Shown: positions 34,164 through 44,127, counted from the first letter of the stretch. The stretch is 64,000 bases of DNA from UBA3537 sp965658025 (GCA_965658025.1 CBFHQL010000007.1:31438-95437); one strand, 5' to 3'. The notes: generated by a model from the sequence alone, not told the origin. Program-made: numbers and translations.

Positions 34164-35546
34164 ATGACATTAATCAAATCCATTTCAGGAATTCGCGGTA
34201 CAATTGGCGGTTCAGTTTCCGATAATTTAACCCCTATAGATGCAGTAAAATTTGCTGCGGCTTATGGGATGTGGATTAAAGAACAGCGCAAAAAAGCAAA
34301 CTACCGTGTAGTCATCGGTAGAGATGCACGCATTTCTGGAGAAATGATTCAAACTTTGGTGATGAACACTTTAATAGGCATGGGTATAGATGTTATTAAC
34401 TTAGGACTATCGACCACGCCAACGGTCGAAATTGCCGTACCCATGGAACATGCCGATGGCGGAATAATCCTAACGGCAAGCCACAACCCAAAACAATGGA
34501 ATGCTTTAAAATTACTCGATAGTCATGGAGAATTTTTGAATGCAACACACAGCCAACGGGTGTTGGATTTGGCAGAAAGCGAGGAAGTTAACTTTGCAGA
34601 AGTAGATGATTTAGGGAACATTACGGTTAATGACGCTTATTTTGATTTACACATTGATGAAGTTTTAGCCCTTGATTATGTCGCTGTAGAAGCCATAAAA
34701 TCATGCAAATTTAAAGTTGTTGTTGATGGTGTAAATTCTACGGGTGGGATAGCAGTTCCTTTACTGCTTGAACGTTTGGGTGTAGAACCCATTAAATTGC
34801 ATTGTACACCCGATGGACATTTTCCGCACAATCCAGAACCCCTTAAAGCGCATTTGACGGATTTGTCTGAAAAAGTAGTGCAAACCGGAGCCGATTTTGG
34901 CATCGCTGTGGATCCTGATGTGGATCGCTTGGCGTTTATGGACGAAAAAGGGGAGTTGTTTGGCGAAGAATATACTTTGGTTGCTTGCGCCGATTTTGTA
35001 CTTAGCCAAAACAAAGGCAATACAGTGAGTAACCTTAGTTCTACACGAGCGCTTAGAGATGTTACCGAAAAACACGGAGGAACCTACACCGCCAGCGCAG
35101 TAGGGGAAGTGAATGTGGTGAATGCTATGAAGGCCAATAAGGCCGTTATTGGCGGAGAAGGCAACGGAGGTATTATTTTGCCCGAAGCGCATTATGGGCG
35201 TGATGCTTTGGTGGGTATTGCGTTGTTTTTAAGTTTATTGGCCGAAAAACAACTATCCGTATCGGCGCTCAAAAAAACGTATCCGTTGTACTTTATGAGT
35301 AAAAAGAAAATCGATTTGAACCCCACTATAGACGTTGATGGACTATTGAAATTGATAGAAAACAAATATGCAAACGAGCCTTTAACTACTGTAGATGGTG
35401 TAAAAATTGACTTTGCAGACTCGTGGGTACACCTCAGAAAAAGTAATACAGAACCCATCATTAGAATCTATACAGAAGCCCCTTCGCAACAACAAGCCGA
35501 TGCATTGGCAGACCGCTTTATTGCTGAATTAAAAGCCTTATCCTGA
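34164..35546 (+). CDS. glmM: phosphoglucosamine mutase (alpha-D-phosphohexomutase family)
   Basis: This 460-residue enzyme has the active-site phosphoserine Ser106 in LTASHNPKQWN, the Mg loop AVDPDVDRLAF, the sugar loop GGEGNGGIILPE and the phosphate loop RKSNTEPIIRIY. GlmM converts glucosamine 6-phosphate to 1-phosphate for peptidoglycan and LPS. The GEGNGG sequence fits bacteroidotal GlmM, but a phosphomannomutase role cannot be excluded. It is separated by 1 nt from a convergent LPS acyltransferase. Confidence 0.87.
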   Translation: MTLIKSISGIRGTIGGSVSDNLTPIDAVKFAAAYGMWIKEQRKKANYRVVIGRDARISGEMIQTLVMNTLIGMGIDVINLGLSTTPTVEIAVPMEHADGGIILTASHNPKQWNALKLLDSHGEFLNATHSQRVLDLAESEEVNFAEVDDLGNITVNDAYFDLHIDEVLALDYVAVEAIKSCKFKVVVDGVNSTGGIAVPLLLERLGVEPIKLHCTPDGHFPHNPEPLKAHLTDLSEKVVQTGADFGIAVDPDVDRLAFMDEKGELFGEEYTLVACADFVLSQNKGNTVSNLSSTRALRDVTEKHGGTYTASAVGEVNVVNAMKANKAVIGGEGNGGIILPEAHYGRDALVGIALFLSLLAEKQLSVSALKKTYPLYFMSKKKIDLNPTIDVDGLLKLIENKYANEPLTTVDGVKIDFADSWVHLRKSNTEPIIRIYTEAPSQQQADALADRFIAELKALS

Positions 35547-35547
35547 T

Positions 35548-36420
35548 TTAAACTTTACGGTGTTTCCAGCGCTTATGGGTCCATAAATAGTATTCGGGGG
35601 CTTCATGGATTTGTTGCTCCACCAATTTCATAAACGCATCGGTAATTTCATAATCTTTAAATGCCTTTGGCTGTTCTGCTAGGGTTTGAAATGTAGTTTC
35701 GTAAAATCCTCTTTTAACACGTTTTACAGAGAAAAAAACTACGGGCATATCCAATTTTTTAGCCAGCATTTCTGCACCGGTATGGATGGGTACTTCAATC
35801 CCCATAAAGGTATTCCAATGAAAAGCTTTTTCTTTTTTTGGCGTTTGATCGGATACAAATCCATTCATGGTCAAAACCCCATTTTTCATGTTTTCGGTAA
35901 GGGTAGGAATAGTTTCTTTTGTGGTGACCAAATAACTGTTGTAACGTGCTCTAATGCCACGCACTAGCTTGTCAAAATATTTGTTATTCAAACGTTTATA
36001 GATGGCATAACCACGGTACTTTACATAGGTTTGAATGATAAAAATCCATTCCCAACTCCCATAGTGAGCGCACATCAAAACAATACTTTTATTTTTGCGT
36101 TCAAAGTCTTTGACCAGTTCAATATTGGTGAATTTGTACCGTGCTTTCATGTCCTCGAGACTAATGGACATGGATTTGATGGCTTCTAAAATCATATCAC
36201 ACAAATGATGATAAAAGCGTTTTGTGATGCGTTTACGTTCTGCTTCTGTTTTTTCTGGGAAAACGAGTTTTAAATTTTCAACCACGGTTTTTTTGCGGTA
36301 GCCAACAATGTGGTAAAGTACCACATACAATACATCAGAAACGGCATACAACAAGCGAAACGGCAGAATGGACACAAACCACAGTAAGGGATAGAGAAGC
36401 ACAAAGGCCAGTAATTGCAT
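35548..36420 (-). CDS. lipid A acyltransferase, LpxL/HtrB-like
   Basis: This 290-residue membrane-associated enzyme has an N-terminal hydrophobic helix, the catalytic H-x4-E motif in MCAHYGSWEWIF, and the C-terminal YYLWTHKRWKHR typical of lipid A late acyltransferases (YxWxHrRwk). It adds secondary acyl chains to Kdo-lipid A at the inner membrane. It is transcribed from a TATCTTTG box and converges with glmM. Confidence 0.88.
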   Translation of the reverse strand: MQLLAFVLLYPLLWFVSILPFRLLYAVSDVLYVVLYHIVGYRKKTVVENLKLVFPEKTEAERKRITKRFYHHLCDMILEAIKSMSISLEDMKARYKFTNIELVKDFERKNKSIVLMCAHYGSWEWIFIIQTYVKYRGYAIYKRLNNKYFDKLVRGIRARYNSYLVTTKETIPTLTENMKNGVLTMNGFVSDQTPKKEKAFHWNTFMGIEVPIHTGAEMLAKKLDMPVVFFSVKRVKRGFYETTFQTLAEQPKAFKDYEITDAFMKLVEQQIHEAPEYYLWTHKRWKHRKV

Positions 36421-36443
36421 AAATTAGTCTTAAATTTACGCCA

Positions 36444-36451
36444 CAAAGATA
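36444..36451 (-). promoter_or_regulatory. -7 promoter box of the LpxL-like gene
   Basis: The minus strand reads TATCTTTG (TAnnTTTG), 23 nt before the ATG. A weaker TAACTTTA at 36472 may serve the divergent rhomboid gene. Confidence 0.55.
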
Positions 36452-36483
36452 ATTTATTTTGTCTGATTTTATAACTTTACTTC

Positions 36484-37125
36484 ATGAACATCCACACCCT
36501 TATCATTATCGCGGCCAATCTTTTGATTTCTATGCGCGGTTTTCGTGATTATTCCTTTTTTGAACAACATAAATTTAATGTCGGCGCATTGCAAGGCGGA
36601 GAAACAAAGCGTTGGATCAGTTCTGGTTTTTTGCACGTCGATTGGAAACATTTCGCCTTTAATATGATAACGCTTTATTTTTTTGCAGATATTATCATTT
36701 CACAATTGGGGGTGTTTAATTTCTATTTAGTTTACCTGATTGGTTTGTTGGCTGGAAATCTATTGTCTTTTTATTTTCACAAAAATGAACCCCACTACAG
36801 TGCTGTTGGGGCGAGTGGTGCGGTAACAGGGATTGTGTATGCGGCCATTCTACTCAACCCAGAAATGAGCGTATATTTATATTTTATTCCCATTCCCATT
36901 CCATTTTATGTGGTGGGTGTTGGCTATCTTCTATTTTCAATATACGGCATGAAAACACGTTTGGGCAACATCGGACATGATGCGCATTTTGGCGGTGCGC
37001 TTGGAGGCTACGCCTTTACAATCCTTGTTGCACCGTGGGTACTTGGGGTACATCTATGGGCTGTACTGTTAATGGCAATACCCATTGGCTGGTTGTTTTA
37101 TCTAAAGTACAACAACAAGCTTTAG
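36484..37125 (+). CDS. rhomboid family intramembrane serine protease
   Basis: This 213-residue protein has six hydrophobic helices. The catalytic Ser lies in AVGASGAVTGIVYA (GxSG) and the catalytic His in GHDAHFGGALGGY. The start region RGFRDYSFFEQHKFN and the HVDWKHFAFNM loop match bacterial rhomboids that cleave membrane proteins within the bilayer. The stop overlaps the next, convergent stop by 4 bp. The substrate is unknown. Confidence 0.9.
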   Translation: MNIHTLIIIAANLLISMRGFRDYSFFEQHKFNVGALQGGETKRWISSGFLHVDWKHFAFNMITLYFFADIIISQLGVFNFYLVYLIGLLAGNLLSFYFHKNEPHYSAVGASGAVTGIVYAAILLNPEMSVYLYFIPIPIPFYVVGVGYLLFSIYGMKTRLGNIGHDAHFGGALGGYAFTILVAPWVLGVHLWAVLLMAIPIGWLFYLKYNNKL

Positions 37126-38264
37126 TCGAGGAGCTCAGCAATTTTTGCTTCTAACACTTGGCCACGTAAGCGCTCTGCAATAATGACCCCTTGCTCATCA
37201 ATAATAAATGCAGCAGGAATAGAAGTAATGTTATAAAGTTTGGCCACAGGATCGTTCCAAAATTTTAAATTGGACACATTATACCAAGTGAGTTTGTCTT
37301 TTTCAATAGCATCGATCCAGCGTTGTTTTTGATTTTGACGATCTAGCGACACACTGATAATTTCTAAACCTTTATCGTGGTATTGCTCATAAAGGCGCAC
37401 ATAAGTCGGATTTTCCACACGACATGGTCTACACCACGAAGCCCAAAAATCGATGATGGTAATTTTGCCTTTAATAGCACTCATTGTTATCGCTTCACCC
37501 TCTGGATTTGGTGCGGTAAAATCTGGTGCCAATGCTCCAACAGCGATGCTGTTTACCGCTTTAGCTGCATCTATTTTCTGTTGAATTTTCAGTACTATAG
37601 TTGAGTTACTGGGTTTGTTACGTAGGTCTTCACTCATCAAGGATAAAATTTCTTTTGCTGCCGCCACATCAAAGGATTGCTGTGCTGTGACGAGTTCCAA
37701 AAGCATCAATGAAAAATAGGAGTTTGGATATTCTTTAAGAAACGTAAATCCATAATTTTTCATTTGTTCACGTAGCGTATTGTTGCGCTGTTGTAAGGCA
37801 ATCAAGGCCTCTGGATTATCTTTTACAGAAGTGAACTCACTTCGTAAACGCTGCATTTCTGCAGCAATCTCCGCATAGCCAGATTTGTATGCATTGAACA
37901 CCTCATTGTTGTATCCACCACTTATCTTAGATTGCTGGATGCTGTCTTTGTACGCTACAATATTGGTTTCTCCAGATTCTAACACAAAAAATGCTTGATC
38001 TCTAATCCCGTCAATACGCAATGAGCGCATTTCATGGCCTTCAAAATCGCCTTTAAACAGGAAGGAGCCATTGCGTGCTATAGCAGTATCTGTAGCTGTT
38101 ATATTCTTACCGTTCTCGTTTCGATTAAGATAAGCACGAATACCATCGTAAATACCATCGACTTGAACATTAATCGTGTATGTTTTGTCCGAGTTTTCAG
38201 AAGATTTACATCCATAAGAAAATCCTAAAGCAATAAACAAGATAAATAAATGACGTAAATTCAT
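37122..38264 (-). CDS. TlpA-like thiol-disulfide oxidoreductase lipoprotein
   Basis: This 380-residue protein has a lipoprotein signal (ALGFSYGCKSS; Cys19), an N-terminal beta domain of the DUF4369 type (about 28-135), a helical linker and a C-terminal TlpA/ResA thioredoxin domain with WASWCRPCRVENP (CxxC) and cis-Pro SIPAAF. Such proteins reduce disulfides in the periplasm, for example in cytochrome c maturation; Bacteroidota have several copies and individual roles are rarely known. Confidence 0.88.
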   Translation of the reverse strand: MNLRHLFILFIALGFSYGCKSSENSDKTYTINVQVDGIYDGIRAYLNRNENGKNITATDTAIARNGSFLFKGDFEGHEMRSLRIDGIRDQAFFVLESGETNIVAYKDSIQQSKISGGYNNEVFNAYKSGYAEIAAEMQRLRSEFTSVKDNPEALIALQQRNNTLREQMKNYGFTFLKEYPNSYFSLMLLELVTAQQSFDVAAAKEILSLMSEDLRNKPSNSTIVLKIQQKIDAAKAVNSIAVGALAPDFTAPNPEGEAITMSAIKGKITIIDFWASWCRPCRVENPTYVRLYEQYHDKGLEIISVSLDRQNQKQRWIDAIEKDKLTWYNVSNLKFWNDPVAKLYNITSIPAAFIIDEQGVIIAERLRGQVLEAKIAELLD

Positions 38265-38281
38265 TGGTGTAATTTTTTTTG

Positions 38282-38289
38282 CAAAAATA
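38282..38289 (-). promoter_or_regulatory. -7 promoter box of the TlpA-like gene
   Basis: The minus strand reads TATTTTTG (TAnnTTTG), 17 nt before the ATG. Confidence 0.6.
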
Positions 38290-38329
38290 AATTAAATTTT
38301 AATACTCCTTAGGTTTGATAGAATATTAA

Positions 38330-38337
38330 TATTTTTG
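38330..38337 (+). promoter_or_regulatory. -7 promoter box of mnmE
   Basis: TATTTTTG matches TAnnTTTG, 15 nt before the ATG at 38353. It contains the in-frame TTG at 38335, which is therefore not the start codon. Confidence 0.65.
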
Positions 38338-38352
38338 TTAAAATTTTTTTTC

Positions 38353-39741
38353 ATGACCCACCAAGATACGATTATAGCCCTTGCCACCGCTTCTGGAGCT
38401 GGTGCTATAGCAGTACTTCGTGTTTCTGGACCAGAGGCCTTGACTATTTCTAATACACTGTTCAAATCCATTCACAACAAAAACCTTTTGAATCAACCAA
38501 CACATACAGTTCATTTGGGGCATATTGTCGATGGTGATCGGGTTTTGGATGAAGTGCTGGTGAGTATTTTTAAAAATCCACAATCGTATACTGGAGAAGA
38601 TGTCGTCGAAATTTCGTGTCATGGAAGTAGTTATATTCAACAAGAAATTCTACAATTATTTATTCGAAAAGGATGCCGTGCTGCCGAAGCTGGGGAATTC
38701 ACTTTACGTGCTTTTCTCAATGGAAAAATGGATTTAAGTCAGGCCGAAGCGGTTGCCGATTTGATTGCGAGTGACAGTGCAGCGGCGCACCAAATTGCAT
38801 TGCAACAAATGCGGGGTGGGTTTAGTTCTGAAATTAAAAATTTAAGAGAAGAATTACTCAATTTTGCTTCCTTAATTGAATTGGAACTGGACTTTTCAGA
38901 AGAAGATGTGGCTTTTGCCGATCGAAAACAATTTGAAGACCTTTTGCACCGCATTGTAAACGTTTTAAAATATCTGATGGATTCCTTTGCTACAGGTAAT
39001 GTGATTAAAAATGGAGTACCCATTTCCATCGTTGGAGCACCAAATGTAGGCAAATCTACGTTGCTTAACGCTTTGCTTAATGAAGACAAAGCTATAGTGA
39101 GTAACATTGCCGGAACGACGCGTGATGCTATTGAAGACGAACTAATCATTGATGGTATAAAATTCCGCTTTATTGATACCGCAGGGATTCGGCAAACCGA
39201 CGATACTGTAGAGTCTATTGGTATTGAAAAAACGTTTGCAAAAATGGCACAATCGCAAGTCATCATTCAATTGCTTGATGCTTCCGTAATTGAAAAAGTT
39301 AATACCACCGATGTTTTGTCATCTATTGCCAAAACCAAAGCACAATACCCTGAAAAAGAAACGCTTGTGGTACTTAATAAGATGGATTTAGCGGATAAAA
39401 CATTAGTTTCTAAAATCTTTTCTGAGCTAAACCCTATATGCATGAGCGCTAAAACAGGCGAGGGGGTAGAGCTGCTGAAAACCAAACTTTTGGACATGGT
39501 ACAGACGGGTAAATTGAGCAACAACGATACCATCATCACCAATGCGCGCCATTATGACGCTTTACGCCTTGCTTTAGAAAATATCCAAAACGTGCAAGAA
39601 GGGTTGCAAACAGGACTTTCTGGCGACCTTTTGGCTATAGACATCCGCGAAGCACTTTATCACTTTGGACGTATTACAGGCGAGATTTCTACTGATGACC
39701 TTTTGGGGAATATCTTTGCTAATTTTTGTATTGGAAAGTAA
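38353..39741 (+). CDS. mnmE: tRNA uridine-5-carboxymethylaminomethyl modification GTPase
   Basis: This protein of about 462 residues works with MnmG to modify U34 of several tRNAs. It has an N-terminal formyl-THF-binding domain (MTHQDTIIALATASGAGAIA, SYTGEDVVEISCHG), a G domain with GAPNVGKSTLLNAL, DTAGIRQT and LNKMD, and the invariant C-terminal FCIGK. The ATG at 38353 is preferred to the TTG at 38335, which lies in the promoter box. Confidence 0.96.
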   Translation: MTHQDTIIALATASGAGAIAVLRVSGPEALTISNTLFKSIHNKNLLNQPTHTVHLGHIVDGDRVLDEVLVSIFKNPQSYTGEDVVEISCHGSSYIQQEILQLFIRKGCRAAEAGEFTLRAFLNGKMDLSQAEAVADLIASDSAAAHQIALQQMRGGFSSEIKNLREELLNFASLIELELDFSEEDVAFADRKQFEDLLHRIVNVLKYLMDSFATGNVIKNGVPISIVGAPNVGKSTLLNALLNEDKAIVSNIAGTTRDAIEDELIIDGIKFRFIDTAGIRQTDDTVESIGIEKTFAKMAQSQVIIQLLDASVIEKVNTTDVLSSIAKTKAQYPEKETLVVLNKMDLADKTLVSKIFSELNPICMSAKTGEGVELLKTKLLDMVQTGKLSNNDTIITNARHYDALRLALENIQNVQEGLQTGLSGDLLAIDIREALYHFGRITGEISTDDLLGNIFANFCIGK

Positions 39742-39756
39742 ATCTTTTTAACAAAA

Positions 39757-39785
39757 AAAAGCACCACAATTTTGTGGTGCTTTTA
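39757..39785. terminator. bidirectional terminator after mnmE
   Basis: GCACCACA (39761-39768) pairs with TGTGGTGC (39773-39780), flanked by A-run and T-run. It serves mnmE on the plus strand and the T9SS cargo gene on the minus strand. Confidence 0.85.
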
Positions 39786-39804
39786 ATTTTAGTCTACTAA
39801 AAAG

Positions 39805-41007
39805 TTATTTCTTTACAACTCGTAACGTTTCTGTTTTAGTTTCAGAAGTGATTTCTACAAAATAAATACCAGCATTTAAGCGACCTAAGTCAATCTGGTT
39901 GTTTTGTAAAGCATTTTCTTTAACTGTTAGGATACTTTGTCCAAGTTGGTTAAATACTTCCACTTGCTCAATTGGTAAATTCCCTTGAATTGTAAGCATA
40001 TCCGCTACAGGATTTGGGAATGCTTTAAACACTTTAGTTTCGTAGTCTTCAACGCCAAGTGGGTTTGTAGCACTCGTTGTAAAACTCTGAATATTGGAAG
40101 CGGTAGAACCAGCGGCATTTACAGCTGTAATGAACCAATAGTAAGTAGTACTCGGTTGCCAACCTACTTCATCTGTTGACCCATATGTAATATCAACATC
40201 TGCAGGTACGCCAGTAACTTCACCCCAGCTTGTCGCTGCAGTATCTGTACCAATCGAAATATTATAGGAGGTTGCAGCATCACCAGTTGTAGCTGGAGTA
40301 AAGTTGAAATCTACCATTTTAACACCGGTTGTTGACAACATAATTTCTACGTCTGTTGCACCATCTACTGGAAGCATATCAGTTACCATATCTGGTGCGT
40401 TACCTTGAGGTTGTTGAACAACAATGTTGTCAATTTGCCATCCGTATCCCCAATCACCCACAGATCTAAACCTTATTTGTGCATTAGAAACACCTGCAAG
40501 TTCTGATGATACATCTATGAGTTCTTGTCCATATACATATGTAAAATCATTCGAAAAAGGTTCAACAGTTGATGAAGAATATTCTGCCACTAAGACCCAA
40601 TCCGTTCCGTTAAAAACCTCTACGTATGCATCTGAACCGTATCCGTTAGGATCCAAGATGGCTGCAAAGTGTACAAAAGATATTTTCACTGAAGTTAATG
40701 TTGAGCAATCAAAAGCTGGACTAGACAGGGCTACATTTTCTGCGCCATTATTGCCATATCCATCACTATCAAAAATGGCATAACTTCCAGAAGCACCTTC
40801 TTCATAAAAATATCCATTCCCCGCATTAAAAAGTAGTTCAAAATCGCCAGTATTACTAGTGGTCCATAGCTCGTTTACATCCCCTGAGGGCTGAAGATTT
40901 TCATTGCCCCAAGTTAATGGAATTCCACCCTCAAAATCTTCGTTCAACACTTCTTGAGCGTTCGAACAGAAAAAGGTTAATAAAAATAATAAAGTAATTT
41001 TTTTCAT
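39805..41007 (-). CDS. secreted protein with type IX secretion sorting tail
   Basis: This 400-residue protein has an N-terminal signal peptide (KKITLLFLLTFFCSNA), a jelly-roll region of MAM/CUB style (about 20-190, FEGGIPLTW...SVGDWGYGWQIDNIVV), a fibronectin-III-like domain (about 205-310, ATSYNISIGTD) and a C-terminal Por tail (KAFPNPVADMLTI...LNAGIYFVEI...LRVVKK). The tail sends it through the type IX system to the cell surface or medium. No catalytic site is seen, so adhesion or binding is more likely. About 250 bp of AT-rich DNA upstream holds no gene I can see. Confidence 0.88.
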   Translation of the reverse strand: MKKITLLFLLTFFCSNAQEVLNEDFEGGIPLTWGNENLQPSGDVNELWTTSNTGDFELLFNAGNGYFYEEGASGSYAIFDSDGYGNNGAENVALSSPAFDCSTLTSVKISFVHFAAILDPNGYGSDAYVEVFNGTDWVLVAEYSSSTVEPFSNDFTYVYGQELIDVSSELAGVSNAQIRFRSVGDWGYGWQIDNIVVQQPQGNAPDMVTDMLPVDGATDVEIMLSTTGVKMVDFNFTPATTGDAATSYNISIGTDTAATSWGEVTGVPADVDITYGSTDEVGWQPSTTYYWFITAVNAAGSTASNIQSFTTSATNPLGVEDYETKVFKAFPNPVADMLTIQGNLPIEQVEVFNQLGQSILTVKENALQNNQIDLGRLNAGIYFVEITSETKTETLRVVKK

Positions 41008-41257
41008 TGGTTAATTTTTTAAAGTTAATATTATAAAATTATGAAAAGTGGATTAAACTACCAAAAAATGCAAGTGAGATTGAGGTATTTATAGTAATAC
41101 CCCTTTTAATTAAATTAAAAATATAATTTTAACTGAATTGATGTGAATATTTTAGCGCTACTTTATTGATTATCAATACCTAAGCATGCGTATTTTGTTT
41201 AAAATTTAGAGAAATTAGGGGCCTTAATATCAAAAACTTAGGCCATTAAATACTAAA

Positions 41258-41917
41258 CTATTGGCGTAAAACCATCAGATTGGCTTTGTAACCTGTGGTC
41301 AATAACCATTGTCCGGATCCAATGATGATACCATTTTCGTCATAAACTTTAAGTTCTGCAGTGTTTGGGCTAGAAGTCCCTTCGTTGAGGGCAAAAAACT
41401 CTATTTTATTCAAGCCCTCTTCGAGATCAATATCGATGATGTACCCTGAGTTACGCAGTACAATATTAGGATGAATGATAACTTTGTTGAGCATCAATTT
41501 GATACGGTCTCCATCTTCATATTCGTGGTCTCGGCACACCAAACGAATATATTTAGACTTTGTTTTGATATTCCCCAAATAGAAATCTTTTCTGTATTTA
41601 GAAACATCCTTTTGATTTTCACTAAACTTTTGTTTGACTTCCCAAGTGGGATCTACTACATCCCGTTGGTTGGTGATGCCACGTTCTTTTTTTGCAAATC
41701 CATCAATGGGTGGAATGCCCATCGTTATTTTTACGTCTTTAGTGGTTAATCCGCGAATAGGAGAAAGCTTTAGTAAAGAAGGAGAGTTTTCATCTTTCTT
41801 CGCTAAATTTTTTGCTTTTATACGCAAGGTTTTGCGTGCGGTCTCGGGCTGAGCTTGACTCAGTTGAAAACCAAAAAAAATAAAAAAAATAACTACTAAT
41901 CGTTGCATAAATTGCAC
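41258..41917 (-). CDS. predicted secreted protein, unknown function
   Basis: This protein of about 219 residues has a signal peptide (MQRLVVIFFIFFGFQLSQAQ), a basic low-complexity stretch and a C-terminal beta-rich domain (VCRDHEYEDGDRIKLMLN...GLNKIEFFALNEG) resembling secreted flavobacterial proteins of unknown role. There is no sorting tail or catalytic motif. It starts with MQFMQRL; the second Met may be the real start. Confidence 0.75.
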   Translation of the reverse strand: MQFMQRLVVIFFIFFGFQLSQAQPETARKTLRIKAKNLAKKDENSPSLLKLSPIRGLTTKDVKITMGIPPIDGFAKKERGITNQRDVVDPTWEVKQKFSENQKDVSKYRKDFYLGNIKTKSKYIRLVCRDHEYEDGDRIKLMLNKVIIHPNIVLRNSGYIIDIDLEEGLNKIEFFALNEGTSSPNTAELKVYDENGIIIGSGQWLLTTGYKANLMVLRQ

Positions 41918-42062
41918 TGGTTAATTAGTGTAAAGATAAAAACTTGAATCAAAAAACATACCAATGTATTTAATTCATATTAGAATAATTAACTTCATCA
42001 ATTTTCATATCTTTAGAATTCTTAAAATCTAAAAAAATATAAACGCTTATTCGTTTCTAAAA

Positions 42063-43757
42063 ATGACACCACTGCAGCGCAAAATCATTGAAGATTTAAA
42101 ACAAATATCAGGTTCTAAATATGTGTTGACTGCTGATTGGCACAAAAAAGCATATTCTAAGGGGTGGCGCTACGGTGAGGGCGAAGCACTGGCCGTTGCA
42201 AAACCAGGAACGTTATTAGAAATTTGGAAATTACTGAACGTATGTGTTTCATCAGATGTCATCGTGATCATGCAAGCTGCAAACACGGGCTTAACAGGGG
42301 GTTCTACTCCGTATGGGGATGATTATGATCGCCCTATTGTTATCATCAACACCATGCGCATTAGTGCTATTCATATCATTAATGAAGGGCAACAAATCAT
42401 TGGACTTTCTGGAAGTACTTTGTTTGGTTTAGAACATAAATTAGAGCCCTATGGACGAGAACCACATTCCGTAATTGGGTCTTCATGTATAGGCGCATCC
42501 ATTGTGGGTGGGGTGTGCAACAATTCTGGTGGCGCATTGGTCAAAAGAGGCCCTGCCTATACGGAGCTTTCGTTGTATGCAAAAATTGAAAGCGATGGAA
42601 ACCTCGTTTTAGTCAATGATTTAGGTATTGATTTGGGGCAAACCCCAGATGAAATTTTAATCAATTTGCAAAACAAAAATTACACAAAAAAGGATATAAA
42701 ATCCCCCAACAAATTAGCTTCAGACAATGAATACCAAGAACGCGTACGCGATGTTGATGCGCATACTCCAGCGCGATTTAATGCGGACGGAAGACGATTG
42801 TATGGCGCTTCTGGTTGTGCAGGAAAGATTGCTGTATTTGCGGTACGCCTTGACACCTATGTGCGTCCAAAACGCAGTCAAGTATTTTATGTAGGATCAA
42901 ATGATTCGAAGACCTTTACCGATATGCGTAGAGCTATTTTGTCGCAGTTCAAAAATCTACCAACTTCGGGAGAATATTTACATCGAGATTGTTATGATGC
43001 CGCAAAAAAATACAGCAAAGACACCTTTGTAGTTATCGATCAGCTTGGACCAAACTTTATCCCTAAACTATTCAACCTGAAACGAAAAATGGATTTGCTG
43101 GCGGATAAATTTAGCATCCTTCCATCTAAATTTTCTGATAAATTGATGCAATTTTTAAGTCGTTTATGGCCGAATCACTTGCCCAAAAGGATGGAAGCGT
43201 ATCGGAATATGTATGAACATCATTGGATCATTGAAATGGCCGATGATGGTATCGATGAAGCTCAACATTTCTTTGACGGTTTTTTTAAAAATAAAGATGG
43301 ACATTATTTTATATGCACAGAAAAAGAAGCCAAAAAGGCCTTATTGCATCGTTTTGTTGCGGCTAGTGCCATAGGAAGATATCATGCGCTTTTTGCAAAA
43401 GATTTGGGCGAAATGATGTCGATGGATATTGCCTTGCCAAGAAATGAAAAACATTGGTTTGAACAATTACCACCGCAAATAGATGATAAGTTTGAAATGA
43501 AATTATACTATGGACATTTATTTTGTCATGTGTTGCATCAAAATTATATCGTCAAAAAAGGAGTAGATGCTTCAGCATTAAAACAAGAATTGCTTAAAAT
43601 ATATGATGAACGTGGTGCAGAATACCCAGCAGAGCATAATGTTGGCCACGAGTATATTGCAAAACCAACCTTATCTAATTTTTATAAAGAATTAGACCCT
43701 ATAAATGGCTTTAATCCTGGCATTGGAAAAACGAGCAAATTGAAGTTTTGGAAGTAG
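42063..43757 (+). CDS. dld: quinone-dependent D-lactate dehydrogenase
   Basis: This 564-residue FAD enzyme oxidises D-lactate to pyruvate and feeds electrons to quinone at the inner membrane. The FAD-binding-4 domain shows MQAANTGLTGGSTPYGDDYD and SSCIGASIVGGVCNNSGGAL; the C-terminal half has the membrane-binding domain of E. coli Dld (AEHNVGHEY, FNPGIGKTSK). Length matches Dld (571 in E. coli). The plus-strand upstream region has TATCTTTA near 42008, one base off the promoter consensus. Confidence 0.92.
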   Translation: MTPLQRKIIEDLKQISGSKYVLTADWHKKAYSKGWRYGEGEALAVAKPGTLLEIWKLLNVCVSSDVIVIMQAANTGLTGGSTPYGDDYDRPIVIINTMRISAIHIINEGQQIIGLSGSTLFGLEHKLEPYGREPHSVIGSSCIGASIVGGVCNNSGGALVKRGPAYTELSLYAKIESDGNLVLVNDLGIDLGQTPDEILINLQNKNYTKKDIKSPNKLASDNEYQERVRDVDAHTPARFNADGRRLYGASGCAGKIAVFAVRLDTYVRPKRSQVFYVGSNDSKTFTDMRRAILSQFKNLPTSGEYLHRDCYDAAKKYSKDTFVVIDQLGPNFIPKLFNLKRKMDLLADKFSILPSKFSDKLMQFLSRLWPNHLPKRMEAYRNMYEHHWIIEMADDGIDEAQHFFDGFFKNKDGHYFICTEKEAKKALLHRFVAASAIGRYHALFAKDLGEMMSMDIALPRNEKHWFEQLPPQIDDKFEMKLYYGHLFCHVLHQNYIVKKGVDASALKQELLKIYDERGAEYPAEHNVGHEYIAKPTLSNFYKELDPINGFNPGIGKTSKLKFWK

Positions 43758-43759
43758 TA

Positions 43760-44070
43760 TTATTTTAATTTAGGTACACGGTTCGACCATATAATTAAAA
43801 CGACAAGGCCTAAAACAATAATCACAGAAACAATATTGACTTGGATTTTTTTGAGACTTCAATAAAATACATAATAATACTAGCATCAATTACAGCAGCT
43901 CCAGTAAGCACAATAACATTTCGTGCAATTGTGGACACTTTTTCAATATCGATTTCTTTTTTTTGTTCTTCGGATAGGGTGTTATATCCCGCTAAAAGAT
44001 TGGGGTATTGTTTGACTAAAAGACCAACAACGATCAATATAACCCCTGTAAAAATAAATCCCAACAACAT
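43760..44070 (-). pseudogene. DUF3784-like small membrane protein, frameshifted in a homopolymer
   Basis: The open frame from the ATG at 44070 encodes LLGFIFTGVILIVVGLLVK, then a YNTLSEEQKKEIDIEK loop and a second helix, the DUF3784 pattern, but stops after 82 residues at 43822. One extra A in the run of seven A (minus strand; T at 43846-43852) would restore ...SKKIQVN followed by a third helix VSVIIVLGLVVLIIW and a basic tail, ending with TAA at 43760, 2 bp from the dld stop. This is a real mutation, a slippage switch or a base-call error. Confidence 0.65.
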
Positions 44071-44127
44071 TTTTAAGCTTTACATCAAATTTAAGAAATC
44101 TAAAACATTTATTAGAGGGTAATTTTT

